This document shows, piece by piece, positions 25,515 to 35,549 of a stretch of DNA of 64,000 nucleotides. This stretch comes from Acidobacteriota bacterium (lineage in GTDB: Bacteria > Acidobacteriota > Terriglobia > Terriglobales > Acidobacteriaceae). Location: NCBI GenBank assembly GCA_018268855.1, contig JAFDVR010000017.1, positions 186,001 through 250,000 of the forward strand, given 5' to 3'. The notes under the pieces were generated by a model that saw only the letters and a program-made list of their open reading frames with translations, was not told the origin of the DNA and did not search any database. The stretch's first letter is position 1; every line of letters starts with the position of its first letter. The position numbers and the translations under genes were made by a program.

Positions 25515-26468
25515 TTACTCTGCACCGCTTATTTTTGTCTCAGCGAGAGAAGTTGGTGAGGTCAATTGAAAGACCATCGTGGAGCCGCTGCTCACGTGGA
25601 GTTGGCGGTCCTGTTTGAGCCACCAAACGGTGCTTACGCCCGCACCTACAGCTCCTCCAATTAAAGCGCCCGGTACTCCGCCAATCACACCGCCAGCCGC
25701 TGCCGCACCGCCTGTAGAAAGCGAGAGCGCAGCGAATGTCTCCTTGGCGTGATCACGACGAATCAGATTACCTTCGTTGTCCACGCGCGTTTTGTCAAAA
25801 TTGTCAGTATCGATCAACATCGCGTGTACCGGAAGTATTGTGCCGTCGGGAAGAGTAAAACTGCGCGGTTCGATATGAAACATAGCTGCACCGTGAATAC
25901 GCTTGCCTCCGCGTACGCTTGTTACCGTTGCGGTCAGTGCAGAACCCGCTGGTACCAGCACGCGTCCGTTACGCTCAACGTTTTCCACCAACTCGCCTAG
26001 CAACGTTGTGCCGGGAACGGTGGTCGTGGTGGAAAGGTCCTGATGAAATCGCACACGCAGCATTGTTCCAGTCGGCAACTCATTCATGCCACTGGGGACT
26101 GAAGTCACAATCATGGCATCTTCTTCCTGCATGGCAGGCACGCGCTGTTTCAGCGCTGGTGCAGGAAATGTTGTTGCCACCGGAACAATCGAATCATCTT
26201 CATTGTGCGTGTCCCTAGACGTGGTCTGACTGTAATTCACAGTGGCAGGCGTGGAGGTTGCAGATTGAGAAGGCATAGCAACCGCCCTCGCTGGAGAGGG
26301 ATCTACTTTTGGGATTACGATCTTTGGCGCAGGTGGCTCAATCGTCATGGCTTCGGGAGGATTGGATACGCCTGTTTGCGCATTCAGCGGCGTAGCGCTT
26401 TGTGCAGAAGCCGCAAAAGCTGCGCTGGCTAGAATGGCAGAGAGCGTGATCGATGTTGAAAACTGCAT
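25515..26468 (-). CDS. Secreted glycine-zipper protein with TrbI-like beta region
   Basis: 317 aa. A signal peptide (MQFSTSITLSAILASAAFAASAQ) is followed by a Pro/Ser/Thr-rich low-complexity section, a beta-rich section (LPTGTMLRVRFHQDLST... LVPAGSALTATVTSVRGGK, about 165-230) and a glycine-zipper hydrophobic stretch (GGAAAAGGVIGGVPGALIGGAVGAG, about 260-285 in outline). Start ATG 26468 lies behind GGGAGGAAC; the frame from 26537 has no signal peptide. The layout is shared with the lipoprotein at 58870-59751, so the two are probably paralogous. The role in the cell envelope is unknown. Confidence 0.7.
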   Translation of the reverse strand: MQFSTSITLSAILASAAFAASAQSATPLNAQTGVSNPPEAMTIEPPAPKIVIPKVDPSPARAVAMPSQSATSTPATVNYSQTTSRDTHNEDDSIVPVATTFPAPALKQRVPAMQEEDAMIVTSVPSGMNELPTGTMLRVRFHQDLSTTTTVPGTTLLGELVENVERNGRVLVPAGSALTATVTSVRGGKRIHGAAMFHIEPRSFTLPDGTILPVHAMLIDTDNFDKTRVDNEGNLIRRDHAKETFAALSLSTGGAAAAGGVIGGVPGALIGGAVGAGVSTVWWLKQDRQLHVSSGSTMVFQLTSPTSLAETKISGAE

Positions 26469-28061
<1,593 letters not shown>

Positions 28062-28082
28062 CTTTGTGCTGAATATCAACAG

Positions 28083-28107
28083 AAAAGCCGGCAATATGCC
28101 GGCTTTT
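28083..28107 (+). terminator. Intrinsic terminator after eno
   Basis: Perfect 10-bp stem, AAAAGCCGGC (28083-28092) with GCCGGCTTTT (28098-28107), loop AATAT, 21 nt after the enolase stop. The U-tract is part of the stem. It lies 25 bases ahead of the gpmI start. Confidence 0.8.
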
Positions 28108-28132
28108 CCGTTGCACGATATCCTGTATTTCT

Positions 28133-29737
28133 ATGGGTAAGAACAAGCCGCTGATTTTGACTGTGCTCGATGGTTGGGGCATCCGCAAAGAGACTGAAGG
28201 CAACGCGATTGCGCTGGCTAAGAAGCCGAACTACGACCGTTTGCTCGCCGAATTTCCGAATACTACCATTCGCGCCAGCGATCACTACGTCGGTCTGCCT
28301 GACGGCCAGATGGGCAACTCGGAAGTTGGCCATCTGAACCTTGGTGCAGGGCGCATCGTCCGCATGGACATCGTCCGCATCGACGAGATGGTTCGCACGG
28401 GCGAGTTCTTCAAAGACCCCTTGCTGGTGGGTGCGATCAAGCGTGCGAACGAGCGCGGGCGCAGCGTTCACTTTATGGGGCTGCTGAGCGATGGTGGTGT
28501 GCACTCGCATCAGCGGCATCTGTATGCGCTGCTCAAGCTGACGAAGGAACAAGGCGCGACGAATGTGTTCGTGCATGCCTTCATGGATGGCCGTGACACA
28601 ATGCCTTCTTCTGGTGCAGGTTACGTGGAAGAGTTGCAGCAGAAGTTCAGGGAGATTGGCGTTGGCAAGCTGGCGTCTTGCAGCGGACGCTACTTCGCGA
28701 TGGACCGCGATTTGAAGTGGGACCGGGAGAAGAAATGTTTCGATGCGATGGTCACTGGTCAGGCCGAAGGTGGAACGTATCCAGATGCCGTTGCTCGCAT
28801 TCGCGAGTGTTATTCAAACGGAATGAGCGATGAGTTCATCGAGCCGTTCACGGTGGATGCTTCAGGGCTAATCAAGGATGAGGATCTAGTTATCTGCTTC
28901 AACTTCCGCGCGGATCGTGTGCGGCAGATTACGCGTGTGCTGGCGCGGAATATTGAAGGGGAACTGACGGCGAAGAATGCTCTTGATCTGCCGAAGGCGG
29001 AGGAACTTGACCTTGAGATTCCGCGCAATACGGTACCAAAATCGATTGAATACATCACAATGACGCAGTACGATCGCAACTTCCGCACCGCGATGGTGCT
29101 GCCGCCGGAGAGCATGGACAATCTGCTGGCGAACGTGATGGCCCAGGCGAACCTTCGCAATCTGCGTGTTGCTGAGACGGAGAAGTATGCGCACGTGACG
29201 TACTTTTTCAACGGCGGCGTGGAAAAACCGTTTCCGGGTGAGGAGCGCGAGATGGTGCAGTCGCCGAAGGTGGCGACGTACGATCTCAAGCCGGAGATGA
29301 GCGCGTTCGGCGTTGCCGACGTTGTGTGCAAGGCGCTGAACGATACAGCGTTCGACATTATCGTGATGAATTTCGCGAACGCCGACATGGTCGGTCACTC
29401 GGGCAAGATCGACGCGACGGTGAAAGGCGTGGAAGCTGTAGACGCATGTCTCGGGCAGATTTACCAGGAGCTTCGCCGCGTGGGTGGAGCATGGCTCATC
29501 ACGGCCGATCACGGCAATGCCGAGATGCTGATCGATCCGAAGACCGGTGGGCCGCACACGGCGCATACGACGAACCCTGTTCCGTTCATCCTGGTGACGG
29601 AAGAAGGGAAGAAGGTTGGCGTGCGTGACGGTGGGTCGCTGCGGGACATTGCTCCTACGATTCTTGGGCTGTTGAACATTGAACAACCTAAGGAGATGAC
29701 CGGAGGGGATTTGCGGGTGAAGCAGCAAGTCAGCTAG
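28133..29737 (+). CDS. gpmI: 2,3-bisphosphoglycerate-independent phosphoglycerate mutase
   Basis: 534-aa two-metal phosphoglycerate mutase of the alkaline-phosphatase superfamily. The N-terminal [10 protein letters not shown] metal site and the phospho-serine motif [17 protein letters not shown] are followed by the iPGM domain, then [12 protein letters not shown] and [12 protein letters not shown] metal ligands. Full family length (about 510-550). It interconverts 3- and 2-phosphoglycerate, next to enolase. The 3' end, including the stop codon, is made of imperfect 8-bp tandem repeats (29727-29758). Confidence 0.97.
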   Translation: MGKNKPLILTVLDGWGIRKETEGNAIALAKKPNYDRLLAEFPNTTIRASDHYVGLPDGQMGNSEVGHLNLGAGRIVRMDIVRIDEMVRTGEFFKDPLLVGAIKRANERGRSVHFMGLLSDGGVHSHQRHLYALLKLTKEQGATNVFVHAFMDGRDTMPSSGAGYVEELQQKFREIGVGKLASCSGRYFAMDRDLKWDREKKCFDAMVTGQAEGGTYPDAVARIRECYSNGMSDEFIEPFTVDASGLIKDEDLVICFNFRADRVRQITRVLARNIEGELTAKNALDLPKAEELDLEIPRNTVPKSIEYITMTQYDRNFRTAMVLPPESMDNLLANVMAQANLRNLRVAETEKYAHVTYFFNGGVEKPFPGEEREMVQSPKVATYDLKPEMSAFGVADVVCKALNDTAFDIIVMNFANADMVGHSGKIDATVKGVEAVDACLGQIYQELRRVGGAWLITADHGNAEMLIDPKTGGPHTAHTTNPVPFILVTEEGKKVGVRDGGSLRDIAPTILGLLNIEQPKEMTGGDLRVKQQVS

Positions 29738-29758
29738 TCAGCGAGTTAGCAAGTCAGC
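29727..29758. repeat. Imperfect 8-bp tandem repeat over the gpmI stop
   Basis: Four consecutive octamers: AAGTCAGC, TAGTCAGC, GAGTTAGC, AAGTCAGC. The gpmI TAG stop is the first three bases of the second unit, so copy-number changes would alter the C terminus only by two or three residues. Confidence 0.75.
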
Positions 29759-29881
29759 GGATACCCCTCCCCCCGGGGGTGTACTTTCTAAGTTGCTTGT
29801 TTGCTTCAGATGCGATTTCCACAGGTTGTAAAATCCTGGATTAATTGGGGTTATTCGCAAAATATTCTTTCTAAATGAGTA

Positions 29882-29912
29882 GGCCGACTCGGTGGAGTCG
29901 GCCTTTTTGTTT
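29882..29912 (+). terminator. Intrinsic terminator downstream of gpmI
   Basis: Perfect 9-bp stem GGCCGACTC (29882-29890) with GAGTCGGCC (29895-29903), GGTG loop, followed by TTTTTGTTTTG. Lies 145 nt past the gpmI stop. Confidence 0.8.
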
Positions 29913-30023
29913 TGTTCTTTCATAATTGTAGCGGGTTGGGAGGGGTTATCCAGCAAGTGTATTTCGTTTGGTTTGTGGTGCTTGCGGGATTATGGGCTTG
30001 ACAGGTTTTTGTAAAAGAGGGTC

Positions 30024-30072
30024 GCGCTTCGCGCTATAACCCACCCTTTCGCGCCAAAAACCGCGCGAAAGG
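30024..30072. repeat. GC-rich double hairpin, possible dispersed element
   Basis: A short GCGC-TTC-GCGC hairpin (around 30024-30034) followed by a perfect 10-bp stem CCTTTCGCGC (30045-30054) with GCGCGAAAGG (30063-30072). It has no U-tract. It lies in the intergenic gap right after the stop of the fusion gene on the minus strand. The shape is that of a repetitive extragenic element rather than a terminator. Confidence 0.5.
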
Positions 30073-30085
30073 ATGGGGCACCCGA

Positions 30086-33000
30086 TTACCTTGCTGGTGG
30101 GAGGAAGCCGTAGAGGAGGTACTTCTGGCGGCGTTCGCGGTATGTGAAGAGGTCGTCCTGCCATGAGGCGACGATTTTTTTGGGGTCTTCTCCGGCGAGG
30201 ATGGCGTCGAAGGTGGCCTGATTGCCGACGAGCTTGATGGTGCGGTCCAGCTTGGCTTCTGTAGGGAACTGCTTGTGGACGGCAGAGAGCAGTTCGATGC
30301 CGAGCGTGGGGGCGTCGATGCGTGCGCGATCGGTGATGAGGATGCGGATGCCGTGGCAGAGTTGGCCGGCGTACATGTAGGGCTTTTCGGCGGGCGTGAA
30401 GCTGATGGGCTCGAATGTTACGCCGGGGATGTCGCGTGCGTTGAGTGTGTCCGCAAGTTTCTGCGCGCCCGCTTCATCGATCCATGGAGCGCCGAAGTGC
30501 AGGAACGGTGTGGGCGTACCGCGGCCTACGGAGACGTTGGAGAATTGGAGCAGTTCCACGCCGGGATAGAGTGCGGCTGCATCGTTGGAGACGAGGTTGG
30601 GCGAAGGGTTCACCCATGGGATGCCTGTCTCGTCGTACCAGAGGCCGCGCTGCCAGTTCTGCATTTGAATGACGGTGAGCGGAACGTCGAGGTGCTTTTC
30701 GCCGTTGATGAAGCGGGCGAGTTCGCCGAGGGTCATGCCGTGCTGGATGGGTTCGGGCATGTAGGCGGTATAGCTTTCTTTGCCGGGGTCGAGCATGGGG
30801 CCGGTGACCTGCACGCCGCTGGTGAGCGCGGGGCGATCGAGCACGATGAACTCGAGATGATGGCCTAGCTTGTTCTCCGCGCTTACGGCTTCGAGGAAGT
30901 AGCCGAGGACGGTTTCGTAGGTGTAGAAACGCACGCCTGCGTCCTGCAGATCGAAGACGACGGCGTCGAGGTCTTTGAGTTGCTCGTGCTTCGGCTTGCG
31001 GTCTTCGAGCTTGGGCGCGTAGAGCGAGATGACGGGGAGTCCGCTGGCGGGGTCGGTTTCGCCGTGGATGTTCTCGTGGTCTTCTTTGCCGGTGATGCCG
31101 TGTTCGGGGGAGAAGAGGCGGACGAGTTGGATGCCGTGTCCTGCGTGGTGGAGGATGTCGATGGTGCGCTTGCCTCGGCTGTCGAGTCCTGTGCCGTTGG
31201 TGAGCAGGCCTAGTTTTTTGTTGGCGAGTTGTTGGAAGTTTGTGGATTCGAGGACGTCGATGCCACTAATGACTTTGTGGGCGTTTACTTCAAAACAACC
31301 CGCTAATTGTGAGGGTTGGTTGAAATTACAGACATCGGTCGACTTTGAAACGTTGTCTGTGTATAAGTACATTGCCTTTGCTGCCGCTGTTGCAACTGCT
31401 GCGCGCAGAGGAGTGATGGCTTTGCCGCCGCGTGGATGGACCGCGTTTGAGAGCAGGACGTAGTAGCTGTCGGAACGTGGGTCCATCCAGAGGGTGGTGC
31501 CGGTGAAGCCAGTGTGGCCGAAGGAGCCGACTGGGAAGACGGTGCCGCGTGGTTTGGAGAAGGCCGTGTCGATGTCCCAGCCGATGCCGCGAAGATTGTG
31601 GCTGCCTGCGGGCTGTTGCGGTTCGCACATGATGCGCAGGGTTTCGGTCTTGAGTGGGAATTTGCTGGGGCGTCCGGCGAGGCGGTCGAGCAGGGCCTGC
31701 GCGTAGATGGCGACGTCGTCTGCGGTGGAGAAGAGGCCTGCGTGTCCGGCGACTCCGCCCATGCGGCGCGTGGTCGGGTCGTGCACGGTGCCGCGCGTGA
31801 TCATGTCGAAGTGCGGATTGATTTGCGCGTTGCCTTCGTCGTCGTGGGTGGTGGGAGCGATGTTGTTGATGAGTGATGCGTCCCAATGATGCGGAGGACA
31901 ACTACGATGCATTATGCCTTGCTTGTAAATAACAGCGGCGCCGAGGCGGTCATCATTCTGGCATGCAAGATCGAATGGCAAGTAGCGCGTATGTGTCATG
32001 CCGAGAGGTTTGTAGATGTGTTCGGCGACGTAGTCATCTTCGCGCTGCCTGCTGAATTTCTCTACGAGCAAACCGGCGACGATGTAGTTGATGTCGGAGT
32101 AGACGAAGTTTTTTCCAGCGGGCCCACGCGGGACAGATTGCATTGCTAGGCGGATACCTTCGGCGCGGTCGGGTGCGGCGAGTCCCCATGGGGCTTTTAA
32201 GGAAACATCGGGTGCGAGTCCGCTGTGATGCGTGAGGATCTGGCGGATGGTGATGTTTTCTTTGCCGTGGTTGGCGAAGTCGGGAAGGTATTTGGCAACT
32301 GGATCGTCGAGTTGGAACTTGCCTTGTTCGTAAAGCTGCATGATGGCTGTTGCCGTGGCGAGGCACTTGGTGAGCGAGGCCATGTCGAAGATAGTGTCTT
32401 CGGTCATGGGTTCGATCTTTGGATCGATGGCGCGGTTTCCGTAGGCCTTTTTGAAGACGACGCTGCCGTTGTGACCGACGATGATGACGGCCCCGTCGGG
32501 GTGGTTCTGGGCTGTGGCTTCGGCCATTAAGGTGTCGATGGCGCTGAAGTCGTAGTCCTGCGCGGATGGCGGGTGGCTCGCTTCGCGAGCGGTCGCGCTT
32601 TGCGCGATGGCGTGCTGCGCACGCGGCAACAGCAGATTCCTCGCTTTGCTCGGAATGACAATGTTTGTGGGGTTTTGTGCGCTTGTAGTTTGCACGCACA
32701 GGGCGAGGATGAGTGCGCTCGCGATGGTTGCGGCTGTGCGTTTTGCGGATGTTTTGTTTGGCTTGATGAACGAGATGATGCTTCCGAGGATGAAGGTCAC
32801 GGCGGCTCCGAGGATGACGTACCAGGTGAAGGCGACGGCGGGGAAGTGTATGCCGAAGAGAGGATTGGGCATGAGGTGGATGCTTTGCAGCCAGAGGATG
32901 AGGTTGAGCGCGAAACCGAAGATCATGCCGATGATGGCCCCTGTTTGCGTGGCATAGCGCGTGAGGGTGCCGAGCAGGAAGACGCCGAGCAGCGAACCGT

Positions 33001-34351
33001 AGGCAACCGATGCGATGGAGAGGCCGAGTTCGACGACGTTGCCTTTGCCGCCTGCAAGGATGGAGTAGACGGCGATGCTGAAGAGGACGAGCGCCCAGGC
33101 GAGTGTGGAGATGCGCGAGGCGAGAACCTTATCGCGCGACATCTCGGCGTCCTCTCCCTCAGGGGCTAAAGCCCCGTTCTTAGCAGCACTATTATGGACG
33201 GGCTGAAGCCCGTCCCCTTCAAAACCTTGTCTGTCGCTTTGAAGGTCGGTGATTGAGACTTTCTTCCTCTTCATGCGCAGATAGAAATCGACAACGGTTG
33301 TCGAGGAGAGTGAGTTGAGCGCGGCGGAGAGGTTGGACATGGCCGCTGCGAGGATGGCGGCGATGAGCAGGCCTGCTACTCCGGTGGGCATCTCCTGCAC
33401 GATGAACGTGGGGAAGATGCGATTGCCGTTGGTGAAGTTCTGCGGATGTTGTCCGTAGAAGACGAAGAGGCCTGCGCCAATCAACAAAAACAGCGTGAAC
33501 TGTACGAAGATGACGACGCCGGAGCCGAGCAGGGCGGCGCGCGATTCGCGCAGGTTTTTTGTGGCGAGAAGGCGCTGCACGATGAGCTGGTCGGTGCCGT
33601 GCGAGGCCATAGTGAGGAACGTTCCGCCGAGGATGCCGGCCCAGAAGGTATAGCTCTTGGTGATGGAGATAGTGAAGTCGAAGAGATGGAAGTGGCCGGA
33701 TGCGCCGGCGATGGTGTGGATGGCGCTCCATCCGCCGGGAACGTGCGTGGAGAGGGTGAAGAGCGCGACGAGGGTTCCGGCGATGTAGAGGAGCATCTGC
33801 ACAACGTCTGTCCAGATGACGGCGGCCATGCCACCTTCAAACGTGTAGAGCAGTGTGAGTGCGGAGATGATGGCGATGGAGGTGATGTCGCCGACGCCGA
33901 TGGCGAGCGAGACAACGATGGAGATGGCGTAGACGCGGACGCCTTCTGCAGCGGCGCGTGTGAGCAGGAAGAGCGCGGCGGTGATCTTGTGGAGCACGGC
34001 GCCGAAGCGGCGGTCGATGAGTTGGTAGGCGGTGAGCAGCGTTCCTTCAAAGTAGCGCGGGAGGAAGATGATGCAGATGACGATGCGTCCGATGAGATAG
34101 CCGATCGCGATCTGGAGAAAGCCGAAGTCGCCTGCGAAGGAGAGGGCAGGGATGCCGATGATGGTGAGCGTGCTCGTTTCCGCCGAGACAATAGAGAGGG
34201 CGATGGCCCACCACGGCGTGGTACGTCCTGCGAGAAAGTAGTTTTGCAGGGATTTGTCTTTGCTGCGGAAGCGCAGGCCGAAGAGCGTGATGCCTACAAG
34301 GTAGATCGCGACGAGCGCGAGATCGAACGGGTGGAGTCGGGTGGCGAGCAT
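30086..34351 (-). CDS. Fusion: SSS transporter + AmiE-like serine hydrolase + NamZ/DUF1343 muramidase
   Basis: 1421-aa three-part protein. Residues 1-535: sodium:solute symporter with about 13-14 helices (VAIYLVGITLFGLRF, LAGRTTPWWAIALS). About 540-560: an Ala-rich hydrophobic segment resembling the signal peptide of a secreted protein (ALILALCVQTTSAQ), so the rest should be periplasmic. About 600-990: class C beta-lactamase-like serine hydrolase with S659-L-T-K662, Y-S-D in VYSDINYI, and the HTG motif in FGHTGFTG. About 1035-1421: NamZ/DUF1343 domain (LFSPEHGITGKEDHEN, FDLQDAGVRFYTYETVL). In Bacillus, AmiE (amidase) and NamZ (exo-N-acetylmuramidase) work together on peptidoglycan. Two dispersed repeats are embedded in frame (about 380-398 and 564-592). 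Start: ATG 34351; the frame to 34378 opens with TTG. It is 42 nt downstream of nagA. Confidence 0.82.
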   Translation of the reverse strand: MLATRLHPFDLALVAIYLVGITLFGLRFRSKDKSLQNYFLAGRTTPWWAIALSIVSAETSTLTIIGIPALSFAGDFGFLQIAIGYLIGRIVICIIFLPRYFEGTLLTAYQLIDRRFGAVLHKITAALFLLTRAAAEGVRVYAISIVVSLAIGVGDITSIAIISALTLLYTFEGGMAAVIWTDVVQMLLYIAGTLVALFTLSTHVPGGWSAIHTIAGASGHFHLFDFTISITKSYTFWAGILGGTFLTMASHGTDQLIVQRLLATKNLRESRAALLGSGVVIFVQFTLFLLIGAGLFVFYGQHPQNFTNGNRIFPTFIVQEMPTGVAGLLIAAILAAAMSNLSAALNSLSSTTVVDFYLRMKRKKVSITDLQSDRQGFEGDGLQPVHNSAAKNGALAPEGEDAEMSRDKVLASRISTLAWALVLFSIAVYSILAGGKGNVVELGLSIASVAYGSLLGVFLLGTLTRYATQTGAIIGMIFGFALNLILWLQSIHLMPNPLFGIHFPAVAFTWYVILGAAVTFILGSIISFIKPNKTSAKRTAATIASALILALCVQTTSAQNPTNIVIPSKARNLLLPRAQHAIAQSATAREASHPPSAQDYDFSAIDTLMAEATAQNHPDGAVIIVGHNGSVVFKKAYGNRAIDPKIEPMTEDTIFDMASLTKCLATATAIMQLYEQGKFQLDDPVAKYLPDFANHGKENITIRQILTHHSGLAPDVSLKAPWGLAAPDRAEGIRLAMQSVPRGPAGKNFVYSDINYIVAGLLVEKFSRQREDDYVAEHIYKPLGMTHTRYLPFDLACQNDDRLGAAVIYKQGIMHRSCPPHHWDASLINNIAPTTHDDEGNAQINPHFDMITRGTVHDPTTRRMGGVAGHAGLFSTADDVAIYAQALLDRLAGRPSKFPLKTETLRIMCEPQQPAGSHNLRGIGWDIDTAFSKPRGTVFPVGSFGHTGFTGTTLWMDPRSDSYYVLLSNAVHPRGGKAITPLRAAVATAAAKAMYLYTDNVSKSTDVCNFNQPSQLAGCFEVNAHKVISGIDVLESTNFQQLANKKLGLLTNGTGLDSRGKRTIDILHHAGHGIQLVRLFSPEHGITGKEDHENIHGETDPASGLPVISLYAPKLEDRKPKHEQLKDLDAVVFDLQDAGVRFYTYETVLGYFLEAVSAENKLGHHLEFIVLDRPALTSGVQVTGPMLDPGKESYTAYMPEPIQHGMTLGELARFINGEKHLDVPLTVIQMQNWQRGLWYDETGIPWVNPSPNLVSNDAAALYPGVELLQFSNVSVGRGTPTPFLHFGAPWIDEAGAQKLADTLNARDIPGVTFEPISFTPAEKPYMYAGQLCHGIRILITDRARIDAPTLGIELLSAVHKQFPTEAKLDRTIKLVGNQATFDAILAGEDPKKIVASWQDDLFTYRERRQKYLLYGFLPPAR
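32576..32663 (-). repeat. Dispersed repeat inside the fusion gene linker
   Basis: Read on the minus strand, it opens with the block running from CATTGTCATTCCGAGC to GAGGAATCTGCTGTT and continues with GC-rich short hairpins. The same block, with a few changes, occurs at 61538-61574. Here it is translated in frame as NIVIPSKARNLL and onward, just after the signal-peptide-like segment, so a mobile repeat has become a linker. Confidence 0.8.
33161..33214 (-). repeat. Second dispersed repeat embedded in the SSS domain
   Basis: Two adjacent short hairpins, GGGGCTAAAGCCCC (33161-33174) and GGACGGGCTGAAGCCCGTCC (33195-33214), the form of a known repeat class (GCTNAAGC-type). It lies in frame within a hydrophilic loop of the transporter (residues about 380-398). 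A related pair is at 61619-61675. Confidence 0.7.
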
Positions 34352-34385
34352 TGCACACAAGTTTACTGTGCGGTGCAATGCTCGC
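34344..34385 (-). promoter_or_regulatory. 13-bp perfect inverted repeat at the start codon of the fusion gene
   Basis: GCGAGCATTGCAC (34344-34356) pairs exactly with GTGCAATGCTCGC (34373-34385), with a 16-nt spacer. On the mRNA the ATG at 34351 lies in the 3' arm, so folding would hide the start codon. It is placed between nagA and the fusion gene. It may be a translational or attenuation hairpin, or a protein operator; no U-tract follows. Confidence 0.6.
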
Positions 34386-34393
34386 GCTGCGTT

Positions 34394-35542
34394 TTAGTTG
34401 AGAAGCTTGCCGCGCAGGATGGTCTGCGTGCGCTGGCCTGCGGCGTTGTAGACGTTGAACGATGCGGGCTGGCCGGGTGCGAGCGTGTCGGGAAGTCCGA
34501 GCATCGCTGAGGGGTTGGTGGAGGCGAGGCGCACGGCGGTGGGAAGATCGGCGCCCGTGAACTCGCGCAGTTTGTCTACGGCGCGATCGAGCGTGATGAC
34601 GCTGCCGGCGAGGATGCCTTCGTTCGTGGTGCAGGTGCCGTCTTTTACGTGGACGGTGGTACCGCCGAGTTTGTACTGGCCGTTGGGCATGCCTGCGGCT
34701 TCGAGCGCGTCTGTGATGAGGATGGCGCGGTGCGAGCCTTTGGCTTTGAGGAAGAGGCGAATGCCTTCGGGCGCGACGTGGATGCCGTCGCAGATGATGT
34801 CGGCGAAGAGGTCTTCGCGGTCGAGCACCAGGCCGAGGATGCCGGGTTCACGATGATCGTACGGACGCATGGCGTTGAAGGTGTGCGTGGCCGTGGTGGC
34901 GCCTGCCTCGATGCCTTTGAGTGCTTCGGCCTTGACGGCGTTGGAGTGGCCGATGGAGGAGCGGATGCCTAGTTCGGTGGCGCGGCGGATGGTGTCGAGC
35001 GCGCCGGGTACTTCGGGCGCGATGGTCATCAAGCGGATGGTGCCGCGCGATGCCTCCCAGAATTTGTTGAGCAGGTCTGGTGTGGGTTCGACGATGAACT
35101 GCGCCGGGTGCATGCCCTTTTTTGCGTGCGAGACGAAGGGGCCTTCGATGTGGATGCCGATGGGCTTTGCTCCGTCTTGGACGGGAGTGCGTTCGATGTA
35201 GTTGGCGATTCCTTCGAGCGCGTGGAAAGTGCTGTCGAGCGAGGCAGTGACGGTGGTCGCGAGGTATTCTGCGACACCGTGCGAGGCGAGGAAGCGCGAG
35301 ACAGTGTCCAGTGCGCCGGTGGTGCCTTCCATTACATCGTGGCCTGCGCCGCCGTGCATGTGGATGTCGAGCAGGCCGGCGGTGAGGGTGCTGTCGCCGA
35401 AGTCGTGCGTGACGGAAGCTGCCTGCGCAGCTTCGCGGGTGGAGATGGATGCGATGCGGCCGTCGTTGTCGACCGTGATGAGCGGACGATCAACGACGGT
35501 GTCGCGAGTAACGAGTTTTGCTGCTGTGAGTGTGCTTGCCAT
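34394..35542 (-). CDS. nagA: N-acetylglucosamine-6-phosphate deacetylase
   Basis: 382-aa amidohydrolase-superfamily enzyme (GlcNAc-6-P to GlcN-6-P and acetate). Motifs: HMHGGAGHDVMEG metal site, HIEGPF (Glu), IGHSNA, ATHTFNAM and ILITDALEAAG with the catalytic Asp. Family length. Start ATG 35542 is 7 nt after the hexosaminidase stop; the longer frame from 35665 runs into that gene. It joins GH20 and the transporter-amidase-NamZ fusion in one operon for amino-sugar recovery. nagB and murQ are not next to it, but a SIS protein at 59897-61027 could replace NagB. Confidence 0.93.
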   Translation of the reverse strand: MASTLTAAKLVTRDTVVDRPLITVDNDGRIASISTREAAQAASVTHDFGDSTLTAGLLDIHMHGGAGHDVMEGTTGALDTVSRFLASHGVAEYLATTVTASLDSTFHALEGIANYIERTPVQDGAKPIGIHIEGPFVSHAKKGMHPAQFIVEPTPDLLNKFWEASRGTIRLMTIAPEVPGALDTIRRATELGIRSSIGHSNAVKAEALKGIEAGATTATHTFNAMRPYDHREPGILGLVLDREDLFADIICDGIHVAPEGIRLFLKAKGSHRAILITDALEAAGMPNGQYKLGGTTVHVKDGTCTTNEGILAGSVITLDRAVDKLREFTGADLPTAVRLASTNPSAMLGLPDTLAPGQPASFNVYNAAGQRTQTILRGKLLN

Positions 35543-35549
35543 GATGCAG

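Larger units (their letters stand above)
29738..30085. other. 348-nt intergenic region with terminator and repeat hairpins
   Basis: Between the gpmI end and the convergent stop of the fusion gene. It holds the remainder of the octamer repeat, a CCCCGGGG palindrome around 29770, an intrinsic terminator (29882-29912) and two GC-rich hairpins (30024-30072). No convincing gene; the open frame 29946-30164 on the minus strand overlaps the repeat and the neighbouring gene end and was not accepted. Confidence 0.5.

Noticed and set aside
29946..30164. 72-aa minus-strand frame
   Set aside because: It overlaps the end of the fusion gene and the GC-rich hairpin repeat; coding is unlikely.
33446..34510. 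354-aa plus-strand open frame rich in Glu, Asp, Gly
   Set aside because: Mirror of the transporter part of the fusion gene; no domain content.
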